A stretch of DNA of 64,000 nucleotides, taken from G965230065 sp965230065. Lineage in GTDB: Bacteria; Bacteroidota; Bacteroidia; Cytophagales; Cyclobacteriaceae. The stretch covers positions 682,001-746,000 of the forward strand of contig OZ245942.1 of assembly GCA_965230065.1 (NCBI GenBank), written 5' to 3'. The notes under the pieces are model-generated. The model was not told where the DNA came from. It saw only the letters and a list, made by a program, of their open reading frames with translations, and made no database searches. The position numbers and the translations under genes were made by a program. Every line of letters begins with the position of its first letter. The stretch's first letter is position 1. Shown piece after piece: positions 37,392 to 46,702 of the stretch.

Positions 37392-38504
37392 TTGAGCGGT
37401 ATTACAACGAGCGCTTCTTTCTTATTTATTCCTGATATTTCGGGGTTTAGCAAATTCGTACATGATACCGAAATCCGGCATAGTCAGCACATTGTGGCAG
37501 AGCTGCTGGAGATCATCATTACGGCCAATCAGTTGGAGCTTAAAGTCGCAGAAATAGAAGGCGATGCTATACTCTTTTATAAAACCGAAGTTCCCACTAT
37601 TGAAGCCATCATTCAGCAATCAAGGGAGATGTTCATTCGTTTTCATCACCATCTCCGAAAATATGAGGTATTGCGTATTTGCCAATGTGGAGCTTGTCGC
37701 TCAGCCAATAACCTTTCGTTGAAGTTTATCGCGCATGCTGGTAATTATTCTTTCATTGATGTAGGCAAATTTCATAAGCCTTATGGAAGTGCCGTGGTGT
37801 TGGCGCACCGGTTACTTAAAAATAGCATTCCTGAAAAGGAATATTTACTACTTACCCATGCCTTGCTTGCATTAAAAAAACTACCTGATACCTCTGAAAA
37901 CTGGATCAGCTTTCAGGAAGGGAAAGACACCTACGATACGAACCAGGAAGTATCGTATACCTATCTTCCATTAAATAACCTGCATAAAGCTGTGCCGCCT
38001 GTTTCACACTATGAAGTACCTCAAAAATCTAAAAATCCTATCCGGCACAGTATCCGGATAAAACGCCCTGTTTTGGATGTATATACTTTACTTACGGATA
38101 TTGAATTTAAAAAACAGTGGACAAGCGGTATCAGGGAATTGAAATATGATAAAAACCAGATCAATCAGGTAGGCACTCCACACACATGCATTGTAGGGGG
38201 AGCTAACCTGCATTTTGAAACCATAACCAACCATTTCGGTGCCGAGAAATGGATATATGGCGAACGCCTGTATAACCCGGGGCTTGTAAAAGAAGCAGAT
38301 TTTTATTTTATCCTGGAGCCACACTCTGCTACCGAAACACTACTTAAATTTGAATTACATTATCAGCCTTTGAAAGGTGTTCTCAGCTTATTAGCTTTGG
38401 TCTTTCGATTTATGATGAGAAAGTCAATCATAAAGAACATTGGCACATTCAAAGCAAAATGCGAACAAGGAGATGTGCCTGCAAAATTGAGATCAAATGC
38501 ATAA
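37392..38504 (+). CDS. DUF2652 (adenylate-cyclase-fold-like) protein with SRPBCC-like C-terminal half
   Basis: The protein has 370 residues. The N-terminal half (about 1-190) matches the DUF2652 pattern: FLFIPDISGFSKFVHDTE, then IEGDAILFYK, both recalling class III nucleotide cyclase-like folds, with CQCGAC near residue 95. The C-terminal half (about 215-355) has the look of an SRPBCC/polyketide-cyclase fold (SIRIKRPVLDVYTLLTDIEFKKQW). The start is TTG at 37392: an in-frame stop lies at 37362 and no ATG exists between. It overlaps galT by 8 bases. Whether the cyclase-like part is catalytic is uncertain. Confidence 0.72.
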   Translation: MSGITTSASFLFIPDISGFSKFVHDTEIRHSQHIVAELLEIIITANQLELKVAEIEGDAILFYKTEVPTIEAIIQQSREMFIRFHHHLRKYEVLRICQCGACRSANNLSLKFIAHAGNYSFIDVGKFHKPYGSAVVLAHRLLKNSIPEKEYLLLTHALLALKKLPDTSENWISFQEGKDTYDTNQEVSYTYLPLNNLHKAVPPVSHYEVPQKSKNPIRHSIRIKRPVLDVYTLLTDIEFKKQWTSGIRELKYDKNQINQVGTPHTCIVGGANLHFETITNHFGAEKWIYGERLYNPGLVKEADFYFILEPHSATETLLKFELHYQPLKGVLSLLALVFRFMMRKSIIKNIGTFKAKCEQGDVPAKLRSNA

Positions 38505-39555
38505 TTCCGACCTATATCAGGGGAAATGGGAAAAACGCTGGCATCCACTTCGGGAAGAATGGATTGTATATGCAGCCCACCGCAATGCACGCCCCTGGAG
38601 CGGAGCTTCGGTAACCGGCCAGCAACAAGCCCCTGCTTATGACGCTAAATGTTATTTATGCCCCGGAAACCCCCGGGTGAGTGGAAAAGGAAACCCTAAA
38701 TACGAGGACGTATTTATTTTTGACAACGATCACCCAGTGGTAGGCATGACCGCCCCGGAAATACCCGGTGACCTTTCTTTAGACCAGCATGGCATTTACA
38801 AAAAAGAAGCAGCCAAAGGTATTGCGCGCGTGGTGTGTTACGATCCCCGCCACAACGTAACCATGTCGGAAATGCCGTTGCCACGCGTAGCCAAAGTATT
38901 TGAAGCCTGGAGAGGGCAAATGCAGGAGTTCTCTCAAAACGATGATATATCTTTCGTACTGATTTTTGAAAATAAAGGGGAAGCCGTAGGTGTTTCTAAT
39001 CCGCATCCGCACTGCCAGATTTACGCTACCGATTTTTCATTCACGCTCATAGAGAAGGAAATTCAGGCATCCGAAAAATACCGGAAGGAAACAGGCCAAA
39101 ACATCTTTGAGGCCATTATTTTGGCAGAAAAGGCTGACAAAACCCGGATTATTGCTGAAAATGAACATGCCATCGCTTTTATCCCTTTCTTTGCCCGGTA
39201 TGCCTACGAAGTCTTGATATTTCCTAAAAAAAGACACGCTACCCTGGCCACCATGACAGATGAAGAACTTGCTGGAATGGCTGCCGTATTTCAGGAAGTA
39301 ACCCGCCGTTATGACCTGAATTTTGACATGAGTTTTCCGTATGTAATGGCTTTTCATCAGGCTCCGGTAGATGGAAAAACATATCCTGATTACCACCTGC
39401 ACATGCTGCTACAACCGCCTTTGCGGCAACCAGGACTGCTCAAATTCCTGGCGGGGCCGGAAATCGGTGGGGGCAACTTTATGGCCGACACCATGCCTGA
39501 AGACAAAGCTGCCGAATTGCGTGCCGTAGATATTTCATCATTTCCTGAACGTTAA
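38497..39555 (+). CDS. galT: Galactose-1-phosphate uridylyltransferase
   Basis: The protein has 352 residues. The zinc-binding CYLCPGNPRVSG motif lies near residue 50 and the catalytic HPH triad at residues 170-172 (NPHPHCQIYAT). The second half contains the QAPVDGKTYPDYHLHM stretch with the conserved C-terminal histidines. It transfers UMP between UDP-glucose and galactose-1-phosphate in the Leloir pathway. The start overlaps the end of the DUF2652 gene by 8 bases, and the next gene starts 3 bases after its stop. A GHMP kinase lies slightly downstream. Confidence 0.95.
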   Translation: MHNSDLYQGKWEKRWHPLREEWIVYAAHRNARPWSGASVTGQQQAPAYDAKCYLCPGNPRVSGKGNPKYEDVFIFDNDHPVVGMTAPEIPGDLSLDQHGIYKKEAAKGIARVVCYDPRHNVTMSEMPLPRVAKVFEAWRGQMQEFSQNDDISFVLIFENKGEAVGVSNPHPHCQIYATDFSFTLIEKEIQASEKYRKETGQNIFEAIILAEKADKTRIIAENEHAIAFIPFFARYAYEVLIFPKKRHATLATMTDEELAGMAAVFQEVTRRYDLNFDMSFPYVMAFHQAPVDGKTYPDYHLHMLLQPPLRQPGLLKFLAGPEIGGGNFMADTMPEDKAAELRAVDISSFPER

Positions 39556-39558
39556 TAT

Positions 39559-40569
39559 ATGGACCATACCCAAATAAAAGACATCCTTACCGAATTAGGC
39601 GAGGCCATTTGCCAGCACGTCCATCACTCCCTCAAAACCCAATCATTAGAACGCTTATCGGCAGTACATAAAGAGGGGGAAGATGATACCATTTACCAGA
39701 TAGATAAAGAAGTAGAAGACATCATTGTGCCAGCCCTGACGGAACATGCTGAAAAGCTGGGGGGCATTGTGTTGATTGCCGAAGGCGTGGGCGAAACCGA
39801 AAAGTTGGTACTCCCGGAAGGAATGCCCGAAAATGAAGCCGCCCTGCAAATTATCATGGATCCCATAGACGGCACCCGTGGCATTATGTATGACAAACGT
39901 TCTGCCTTTTTCCTGGCTGGGGCAGCATTGAACCAACAAAATACCTCTTTACAAAATATTGAAGTAGCGGTGATGGTAGAACTGCCCACCTCCCGGGCTG
40001 CCTTCAGCGATACGTTGTGGGCTATCAAAGGGCAAGGTGCGCATGCATATACCCGCCATCTGGAAGCCGGAAAAGTGCAAGAGAAAGCCATTCGCCCTTC
40101 ACAATCTGCTACCATTTACGGAGGTTTTGCCCAAATCGCCCGTTTTTTCCCGCCCGGGCGGGAGGTGCTGGCAGCGGTGGAAGAACGCATGCTGGAGCAA
40201 ATTTTTCCAGATGCCCCGGAAGGCAAAACCATCGTTTTTGAAGACCAGTACATTTCCAGCGGCGGACAACTCTACGAAATACTGATGGGGCACGACCGCT
40301 TTGTGGCTGACATCCGGGCCGCTTTATTTAAAAAGATGAAAAAAGCAGGAAAAAAAACCGGGCACGTATGCCATCCTTACGATGTATGCACGATTTTGAT
40401 CGGACAGGAAGCCGGTGTAATTATCACAGACATTGCCGGAAATCTGTTGAATTATCCTTTAGATACCTCTTCGGCTGTCAACTGGGTGGCTTATGCGAAT
40501 GAAAAAATCAAAAAAGAAGTGGAAGGGGCTTTTCAGGGAGCTTTAGGGGAGTTTAGGATTAGCGGGTAG
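39559..40569 (+). CDS. Inositol-monophosphatase-like sugar phosphatase
   Basis: The protein has 336 residues. The metal-binding signature is visible: the Glu in LIAEGVGE near residue 74, and IMDPIDGTRGIMYD near 99. The C-terminal HPYDVCTILIGQEAGVIITD segment replaces the usual WD-x-A and EAGG motif. It belongs to the inositol monophosphatase/FBPase fold family, but the substrate is unknown; the location between galT and a sugar kinase suggests a sugar phosphate. It is slightly longer than typical family members. It is tightly linked to galT. Confidence 0.8.
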   Translation: MDHTQIKDILTELGEAICQHVHHSLKTQSLERLSAVHKEGEDDTIYQIDKEVEDIIVPALTEHAEKLGGIVLIAEGVGETEKLVLPEGMPENEAALQIIMDPIDGTRGIMYDKRSAFFLAGAALNQQNTSLQNIEVAVMVELPTSRAAFSDTLWAIKGQGAHAYTRHLEAGKVQEKAIRPSQSATIYGGFAQIARFFPPGREVLAAVEERMLEQIFPDAPEGKTIVFEDQYISSGGQLYEILMGHDRFVADIRAALFKKMKKAGKKTGHVCHPYDVCTILIGQEAGVIITDIAGNLLNYPLDTSSAVNWVAYANEKIKKEVEGAFQGALGEFRISG

Positions 40570-40625
40570 CTGAGATAATTTTGAAAAACTTACTGAAAGC
40601 AAATCATTCATAACCTCGTGAAATC

Positions 40626-40802
40626 ATGAAAAATAAAAACAACATCGGAGTAGGCATTGCATTGGGTGCGGGCATCGGTACTGCCATAGGAGTAGCTATG
40701 CAAAATATAGCCATAGGTGTTGCCCTTGGCATTGCAATCGGTGCTGCCGTAGGCTCCAGTTTGCAAAAGCAAAGCAAAAAAGGGAATTCAAAAGAAAAGT
40801 AA
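40626..40802 (+). CDS. Small glycine-zipper membrane peptide
   Basis: The peptide has 58 residues. It contains two hydrophobic glycine/alanine-rich segments (GVGIALGAGIGTAIGVAM and IAIGVALGIAIGAAVG), with basic ends. The glycine-every-fourth-residue pattern is typical of glycine-zipper peptides that pack in membranes. It lies between the phosphatase and the GHMP kinase in the same direction, 56 bases after the phosphatase and 28 bases before the kinase. Function unknown; it could be a small membrane structural peptide. Confidence 0.6.
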   Translation: MKNKNNIGVGIALGAGIGTAIGVAMQNIAIGVALGIAIGAAVGSSLQKQSKKGNSKEK

Positions 40803-40830
40803 GCCAAACGCTGATGGCGATATACACCTT

Positions 40831-42228
40831 ATGTTAGATAAAGAATTACTTAATTTCTTCGGTTCAAACGCACAAACCCTTCAGGCTTCAGCACCAGGCC
40901 GTATGGATGTAATGGGGGGCGTAGCCGATTATTCAGGCTCATTATTATTGCAAATGCCCATCCGGGAAAGAACTTATGCTTACATGGCCGAAAGAAAGGA
41001 TGGTGTACTCAGGGTGCGCAGCAGTAGTGCCTCAGCAGCCGGATTACAAAGTGAAGTAACCTTTCCACTGCATGAACTGGCAGATAAAAGAGGAAACATC
41101 GTTAGCCAGCAACTTTACCAACCATTCTTTTCTGAAAAAACCGAATGGGCGTTGTACGTACTGGGTTGCTTTTTTTTACTGCTGGATACCAAGGGTTTCA
41201 ACTGCCAGGGAGCCGATATTTATGTGCATTCGGAAGTGCCTTTTGGCAAAGGGGTTTCTTCATCGGCAGCCATTGAAGTAGCTACACTCATGGCAATCAA
41301 TGAGTTGTATGCATTGGAACTAAATAAAATAGAGCTGCCCGTTTTGGCCCAAAAAGTAGAAAACCAGGTAGTGGGCGCGCCTTGTGGCCTGATGGACCAA
41401 GTGTCTTCTTATCTGGGCGATGCAGGTAAATTACTGCCCATCGTTTGCCAGCCCATTTCGGTTTCTGACCCTATTTCCATTCCTGAAGATATTTGCTTTG
41501 TGGGCATCGACAGCGGCGTAAAACATTCGGTGGGGGGCGATGCCTATGGACGCGCCCGTACTTCCGCTTTTATGGGATATACAATGATCGCCAAAAACCT
41601 CGGCGTGGAACCTGAAGATTTAGCAGAAGCCCAAAAAACAGGAAAATGGGATAACCTGCCCTATCGGGGTTATCTGGCAAACATTGCCGTACAGGAATTT
41701 GAAGAAAAATATCAGCACCTTTTACCCGAACAAATCAGCGGAAAGGAATTCATTGAGCGTTATCATACAATTATTGACAACGTTACTCAAATCAACGAAA
41801 ATGAGAATTATCCGGTAAAAAACTGTACGGCACACCCAGTTTATGAAAACCATCGCATCCAATTATTTAAAGGCACCCTGGAGGGGCTAAATAACCGTAA
41901 AATAACCGACAGGGAAGCAGCCATTCAGCAACTTGGGCAATGGATGTACGCTTCCCATGAAAGCTATGGAAAATGCGGCCTGGGTGATGAATACACTGAT
42001 ATTTTAATAGAAAAAGTAAAAGAAATTGGCCACTCCCACGGATTGTACGGAGCCCGCATCACCGGAGGAGGCAGCGGCGGCACCGTTTGCATTTTAGCGC
42101 AGAAGGGAAAAGGCGAAAAGCAAGCCAAAACCCTCTGGAAAAATTATCAGGAAACTTTCCAATTGAGAACTAAATTTTTTGAAGGCAGCAGTGCTGGTGG
42201 GCATTATTCGGAAGTAAAGAAACTATAA
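40831..42228 (+). CDS. GHMP-family sugar kinase, galactokinase/L-arabinokinase-like
   Basis: The protein has 465 residues. The N-terminal motif is APGRMDVMGGVADYSGSLLL, instead of the galactokinase signature GRxNLIGEHTDY; this pattern resembles plant-type L-arabinokinase. The ATP-binding motif GKGVSSSAAIEVA lies near residue 150 and the third GHMP motif, GARITGGGSGGTVCILA, at the C-terminus. It phosphorylates the C1 hydroxyl of a sugar (galactose, arabinose, or similar) with ATP. With galT nearby, galactose is a natural guess, but the active-site loop argues for a different or broader sugar. Most database homologues are likely annotated galactokinase. Confidence 0.85.
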   Translation: MLDKELLNFFGSNAQTLQASAPGRMDVMGGVADYSGSLLLQMPIRERTYAYMAERKDGVLRVRSSSASAAGLQSEVTFPLHELADKRGNIVSQQLYQPFFSEKTEWALYVLGCFFLLLDTKGFNCQGADIYVHSEVPFGKGVSSSAAIEVATLMAINELYALELNKIELPVLAQKVENQVVGAPCGLMDQVSSYLGDAGKLLPIVCQPISVSDPISIPEDICFVGIDSGVKHSVGGDAYGRARTSAFMGYTMIAKNLGVEPEDLAEAQKTGKWDNLPYRGYLANIAVQEFEEKYQHLLPEQISGKEFIERYHTIIDNVTQINENENYPVKNCTAHPVYENHRIQLFKGTLEGLNNRKITDREAAIQQLGQWMYASHESYGKCGLGDEYTDILIEKVKEIGHSHGLYGARITGGGSGGTVCILAQKGKGEKQAKTLWKNYQETFQLRTKFFEGSSAGGHYSEVKKL

Positions 42229-42335
42229 CCAAAAAATAACCAAACTAATATGCTTTTTACATCTAAAGGCTTTCAATGGTTACCCAATAGAATGTTATTG
42301 TAATATCTTATTCTTCCCAGGCTTCAACATAGCAA

Positions 42336-42366
42336 TTGCTCCCCAATTTTACAGTGATTATATTTG
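42336..42366 (+). promoter_or_regulatory. Promoter directly in front of the PSD1-type gene
   Basis: TTG (42336-42338), 20 bases, TATATTTG (42359-42366) is a full match to the Bacteroidota TTG / TAnnTTTG promoter. The ATG at 42372 lies only 5 bases after the -7 box, so the transcript would start at or next to the start codon. The in-frame ATG at 42336 would then be upstream of the transcript. Confidence 0.5.
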
Positions 42367-42371
42367 GTTCT

Positions 42372-45224
42372 ATGGAACAAAATGAGTGGTTTTGGATATT
42401 TCAGTTTTTGGGGCGGCTGCATCCTTTGGCCATTCATTTCCCGATTGGCCTTTTGGTGGTAGCACTATTTCTCGAGATTTTAACGATAGGGGGCAAAAGG
42501 GCAGGGTTGCGAGAGGGAATTGTATGGATGGTATACCTGGGAACTTTCTCAGCCCTCCTGGCCACTTTATTAGGATGGTTGCTGCGCAATGCGGACGATT
42601 ACGGAGGTGATCTGGTGCAATTTCATCAAAATATAGGTATGGCAACAGCATTTTTGGCTATGCTGACCACCTGGCTTCTGAAAAGAGCCCAAAACAAGTT
42701 TCTGAACCTCCTGCCCTATCGAATTACTTTAGCTGTTACGGTGATGGTACTTACCGTAACCGGCCACTTGGGGGCAAGCCTCACGCATGGCGAAGATTTT
42801 CTTACCAGCACCTTTCCCGGAAATACAGAAGATTATGACAGCAGCAGGTCTACTGCCCTATTAGCTGAGCTGACAAGTCATCAGGATTCTATTTCATCAA
42901 CCCAGCTTGACCAATTGAACCTGGAAGTACGGGCAATTTTTGCCCATAATTGCTACCAGTGCCATAGCGAAGAAAAGCAAAAGGGAGAGCTAATGCTGGA
43001 CAATGAAGAAGGTGTATTCAAAGGAGGGGAATCAGGCCCTGTGCTGGTAGCAGGTAATGCTGATGAAAGTGAGATTATCCGTCGAGTTACTTTACCCCGG
43101 GGCCATGACGAAGTGATGCCCAAAAAGGGGAAAATACTAAAAAAAGAAGAAATTGCTTTAATCCGTTTGTGGATTAATAAAGGAGCGCATTGGGCAGAAG
43201 GTGAAGTGAAAATATTTCCTGAAGCACCTTTGGCTTTGTCAAAACCAGACCTTCCTCCGGCAAGCAACAGCATCCAACATCCGGTAGACAGAATCATCAA
43301 TGCCTACTTTGAGGAAAATAATATAGATTGGCCAGAGGTAGTCGATGACCGTCAATTTATCCGAAGGACCTACCTCGATATCATTGGGCTTTTGCCCGAA
43401 CCAGAAGCTGTTCAAAAATTCATAAATGATCCGGCTGCCGATAAACGAGCCGTACTCATCCATCAACTTTTGGATGACAATCACAATTATACACAGCACT
43501 GGTTAAGTTTTTGGAACGACCTGCTTCGCAACGACTACTCAGGCACCGGGTTCCTCACCGGAGGAAGAAAGCAAATTACCAATTGGCTTTACAATGCCTT
43601 ACTGGAAAATAAACCCTACGACCAGATGGTCAAAGAGCTTACCAACCCGACCGAAGCCTCCGAAGGTTTCATCAAAGGTATTGAGTGGAGGGGAGCAGTG
43701 AATGCCAGCCAAACCACAGAAATGCAGGCAGCCCAAAACATCGGACAGTCCCTCATGGGGCTGAACCTTAAGTGTGCCTCTTGTCACAACAGTTTTGTAA
43801 GCAACCTTACGCTGGATCAAGCTTATGGCTTTGCCAATGTGTTTTCGGATACAACCCTGGAATTGTACCGATGCGATAAACCTACAGGCAGGATGGCCAA
43901 AATACAGTTTATCTATCCTGAGTTGGGTTCTGTAGCGGCAGACTCCATTAAAGAACGCCTAAAGCTGCTTTCTGAAATCATGGTGAAGCCTGATAATGGC
44001 AGGCTTTACCGTACGATCACCAACAGAATTTGGGAGCGCCTGATGGGCAGGGGTATTATAGAGCCTTTGGATGAAATGGATAATACTCCCTGGAATACTA
44101 CACTTTTGGACTGGCTGGCTACAGATTTCGTAACATCAAATAATGATCTAAAGCATTTAATAGCAATGATTATGACGTCCAGAACTTACCAGTTGCCTAC
44201 TGTACATTATGACAAGGTGGCATCGGTAAAATCGGAAAAATATGTATTTGAAGGGCCTGTCATCCGCCGGTTAAGTGCCGAACAGTTTGCCGATGCCGTT
44301 AGCCAGGTCATTGCTCCGGTGTATTATGCTGTTGCTTACGATCCTGCCCAGGAGGATTTAGCTACTTCCAGAATATGGCACAGGGAAGTGGAGTTTGACC
44401 GGGATGTTTTACCCAAACCAGGGAAACGCTACTTTCGTTATGGGCTCACCGTACCGGATCAAGAAATTCAATCGGCCCAAGTACTGGTTTCAGTAGATCA
44501 TGCCTATAAACTATTTATCAATACTGTTCCGGTTGCTGAAGGCAGTGATTGGAGAAAAGTTGATGAAGTAGAGATAAAAAACATCATAAAACCCGGAAAA
44601 AACATTATTGCAATCGAAGGAGTCAACGCAGGCAATATCCCTAATCCGGCGGGCATTTTGTTTGCCCTAAAAATCAAATATAGTAATGGGCATGAAGCTA
44701 TAGTACAATCTAATAATGATTGGAAAAGCACCCAAAAAACACCCGGGAATGAGTGGACAACTATTGATTATGACGATGCTGCCTGGAAAAATGTCAAAAA
44801 TTATGGGGCGACACATTGGGGAAAACTGGTAAGCTTTACCTTCAAAGATTCTGTTGACCACCAGTTTGCCAGGGCTTCTTTGGTGAAGCAAGACCCTTTT
44901 ATGAAAGTACTGGGCCGCCCTACGCGCGAAAATGTAACTACTACCCGGGATGACCAGGCTACATTATTACAAGCGCTGGAGCTTACCAATGGGGATTTTT
45001 TCAATAATATCCTGGAAGAAGGGGCAGAAAACTGGCTGGAACGGTATGGGAACGATAGTGAAAAAATTGCCGATAACTTATACCAAAAGTCTTTGGGGAG
45101 AAACCTTTCAGACACAGAAAAAGATATTATCCTGGATGTATTGGGAGAAAATCCGGACAAAGCAGCCGTGCAGGATTTGTTCTGGGCCACCTTGTTATTA
45201 CCAGAATTTCAGTTTATTTACTAA
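42372..45224 (+). CDS. PSD1-type di-heme protein (membrane head, cytochrome c, DUF1549, DUF1553)
   Basis: The protein has 950 residues from the ATG at 42372. An N-terminal membrane part (LGRLHPLAIHFPIGLLVVALF and three more helices, residues 10-130) resembles DUF2231. A cytochrome c domain follows with heme motif CYQCH (194-198), then DUF1549 (about 305-505) with a second heme motif CASCH (468-472), and DUF1553 in the C-terminal half (RLYRTITNRIWERLMGRGI; MIMTSRTYQLP). A galactose-binding-like insert (about 670-820: YKLFINTVPVAEGSDW) sits within it. Such proteins pair with DUF1501 genes, as here (25 bases downstream). They are thought to act in extracytoplasmic sugar or sulfated-glycan catabolism; the reaction is not known. 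Confidence 0.85.
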   Translation: MEQNEWFWIFQFLGRLHPLAIHFPIGLLVVALFLEILTIGGKRAGLREGIVWMVYLGTFSALLATLLGWLLRNADDYGGDLVQFHQNIGMATAFLAMLTTWLLKRAQNKFLNLLPYRITLAVTVMVLTVTGHLGASLTHGEDFLTSTFPGNTEDYDSSRSTALLAELTSHQDSISSTQLDQLNLEVRAIFAHNCYQCHSEEKQKGELMLDNEEGVFKGGESGPVLVAGNADESEIIRRVTLPRGHDEVMPKKGKILKKEEIALIRLWINKGAHWAEGEVKIFPEAPLALSKPDLPPASNSIQHPVDRIINAYFEENNIDWPEVVDDRQFIRRTYLDIIGLLPEPEAVQKFINDPAADKRAVLIHQLLDDNHNYTQHWLSFWNDLLRNDYSGTGFLTGGRKQITNWLYNALLENKPYDQMVKELTNPTEASEGFIKGIEWRGAVNASQTTEMQAAQNIGQSLMGLNLKCASCHNSFVSNLTLDQAYGFANVFSDTTLELYRCDKPTGRMAKIQFIYPELGSVAADSIKERLKLLSEIMVKPDNGRLYRTITNRIWERLMGRGIIEPLDEMDNTPWNTTLLDWLATDFVTSNNDLKHLIAMIMTSRTYQLPTVHYDKVASVKSEKYVFEGPVIRRLSAEQFADAVSQVIAPVYYAVAYDPAQEDLATSRIWHREVEFDRDVLPKPGKRYFRYGLTVPDQEIQSAQVLVSVDHAYKLFINTVPVAEGSDWRKVDEVEIKNIIKPGKNIIAIEGVNAGNIPNPAGILFALKIKYSNGHEAIVQSNNDWKSTQKTPGNEWTTIDYDDAAWKNVKNYGATHWGKLVSFTFKDSVDHQFARASLVKQDPFMKVLGRPTRENVTTTRDDQATLLQALELTNGDFFNNILEEGAENWLERYGNDSEKIADNLYQKSLGRNLSDTEKDIILDVLGENPDKAAVQDLFWATLLLPEFQFIY

Positions 45225-45248
45225 TGGATTTCAATTCATAAGAATATT

Positions 45249-46681
45249 ATGGCACATTTTACTGAAAATACCCGAAGGGAGTTTATGAAGAAAATGGGGG
45301 CTGCCAGTTTATCTGCCATGGCAGCTTCAATTCCTACTTCCAGCTTTCTTAGTTCATGCGAAAGTAGTAGCAGAATGCCCTCTACGGCAGATACCGTTAT
45401 CTTGCTGTGGATGGCCGGGGGGATGGCACACACCGAAACCTTTGACCCCAAAGCCTATGCCCCCTATGAAAAAGGCATTGAAAGTAAGCGGGTACTCAGT
45501 ACTTTTCCCAAAGTGCCCACAGCTGTAGATGGGCTTTATTTTTCTGAAGGACTGGAAGCTATCGGAAGTGTGATGGACAAAGGCACTATTATTCGTTCCT
45601 ACCGCTCGGCCGACCTTGGCATATTTTGCATACCCGCCATCAATACCACTGGCACACCTGTTACGAACCACCGCAATCGGTGCAACCTCCGCATATCGGC
45701 GCCTGGATTGCCAAAGAGCTGGGGCCTGTCAACCCTGTTATTCCACCTTTTATTGCAATGGGGCAGCGGTTTACCGTAGGGGAAGCCGAAGAACTAAAAG
45801 CCTTTCATTCTGCCGGCTTTTTGGGCAGCGAGTTTGGCCCCTTTCTCATTCCGGACCCTTCCAGCGGTTTAGAGAGCGTGCGCCCTCCGCAAGGCATGTC
45901 TCTCCAAAGGTTTGAAGCAAGAAATCAGCTTTATAAGGAGTTAACCAAGAAAAGTATTTTGCAAGATCATGGCAGTGATTATCAGAAAGAGTCGTTAATA
46001 CGCTCTATGGAACAATCCTACCAGTTATTAAATTCGCCGGAAGCCAAAGCCTTTGATTTGAGCCAGGAACCTGCGGAAAAATACGATATTTACAATACCG
46101 GCCGGTTTGGATTGGGCTGCCTGCTCGCAAAACGGCTGGCTATGCAAGGGGCACGATTTATCAGTGTCTCCACGGAGTATGAGCCTTTTTTGGGTTGGGA
46201 TACGCATGAAAATGGACATACCCGCCTGGTGAAAATGAAACAGTTGATAGACAGGCCTATTGCCCAGTTGGTTAAAGACCTGGATGAAACCGGGCATTTG
46301 GATCGAACGCTTATCATTCTGGCCAGCGAGTTTAGCAGGGATGCTATTTTGGAAGGCCGTCCGGGAGAAAAAGTGAAAGATCAGGTTAATCAACCTGACG
46401 TGATTGAAGACGAGAAGTTCTATGGCATGCACCGGCACTTTACCGATGGCAGTTCAATCCTGTTGTGGGGAGGGGGCATCCAAAAAGGACTCGTTTACGG
46501 CAAAACTGCAGATGAAAGGCCTTGTTCTTCCATAGAAAAAACAGTTATTATCGACCAGGTACACCAATCTATTTATCATGCACTGGGAATCCCTCCTGAA
46601 ACCCATTACACAATTGAGGGACGCCCGTTTTACACTACACCTGATGGCAATGGAACAGCTGTGCCAGCTTTGTTTGGATGA
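45249..46681 (+). pseudogene. DUF1501 Tat-exported protein, frameshifted
   Basis: The N-terminal frame (45249 onward) has a twin-arginine signal (RREFMKKMGAAS) and DUF1501 features (DTVILLWMAGGMAHTETFDP; TIIRSYRSADLG). At about 45619-45621 the homology jumps to another frame: HTRHQYHWHTCYEPPQ, continuing to the end with LGWDTHENGH and LIILASEFSRDA. Adding one base after GGC (giving GGC CAT ATT TTG CAT) restores a ~477-residue protein typical of the family. Without repair the product is cut to about 175 residues. It may be a real mutation or a sequencing error. It follows the PSD1-type gene by 24 bases, the usual partner arrangement. Confidence 0.85.
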
Positions 46682-46702
46682 AAAGTATATCTAATTTTAT
46701 CA

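Noticed and set aside
45600..45640. Programmed -1 frameshift in the DUF1501 gene
   Set aside because: No slippery heptamer or following pseudoknot is visible at the shift site.
45249..46681. Two separate genes in the DUF1501 region
   Set aside because: The two open frames join into one normal family member when a single base is restored at about 45620, so two genes are not supported.
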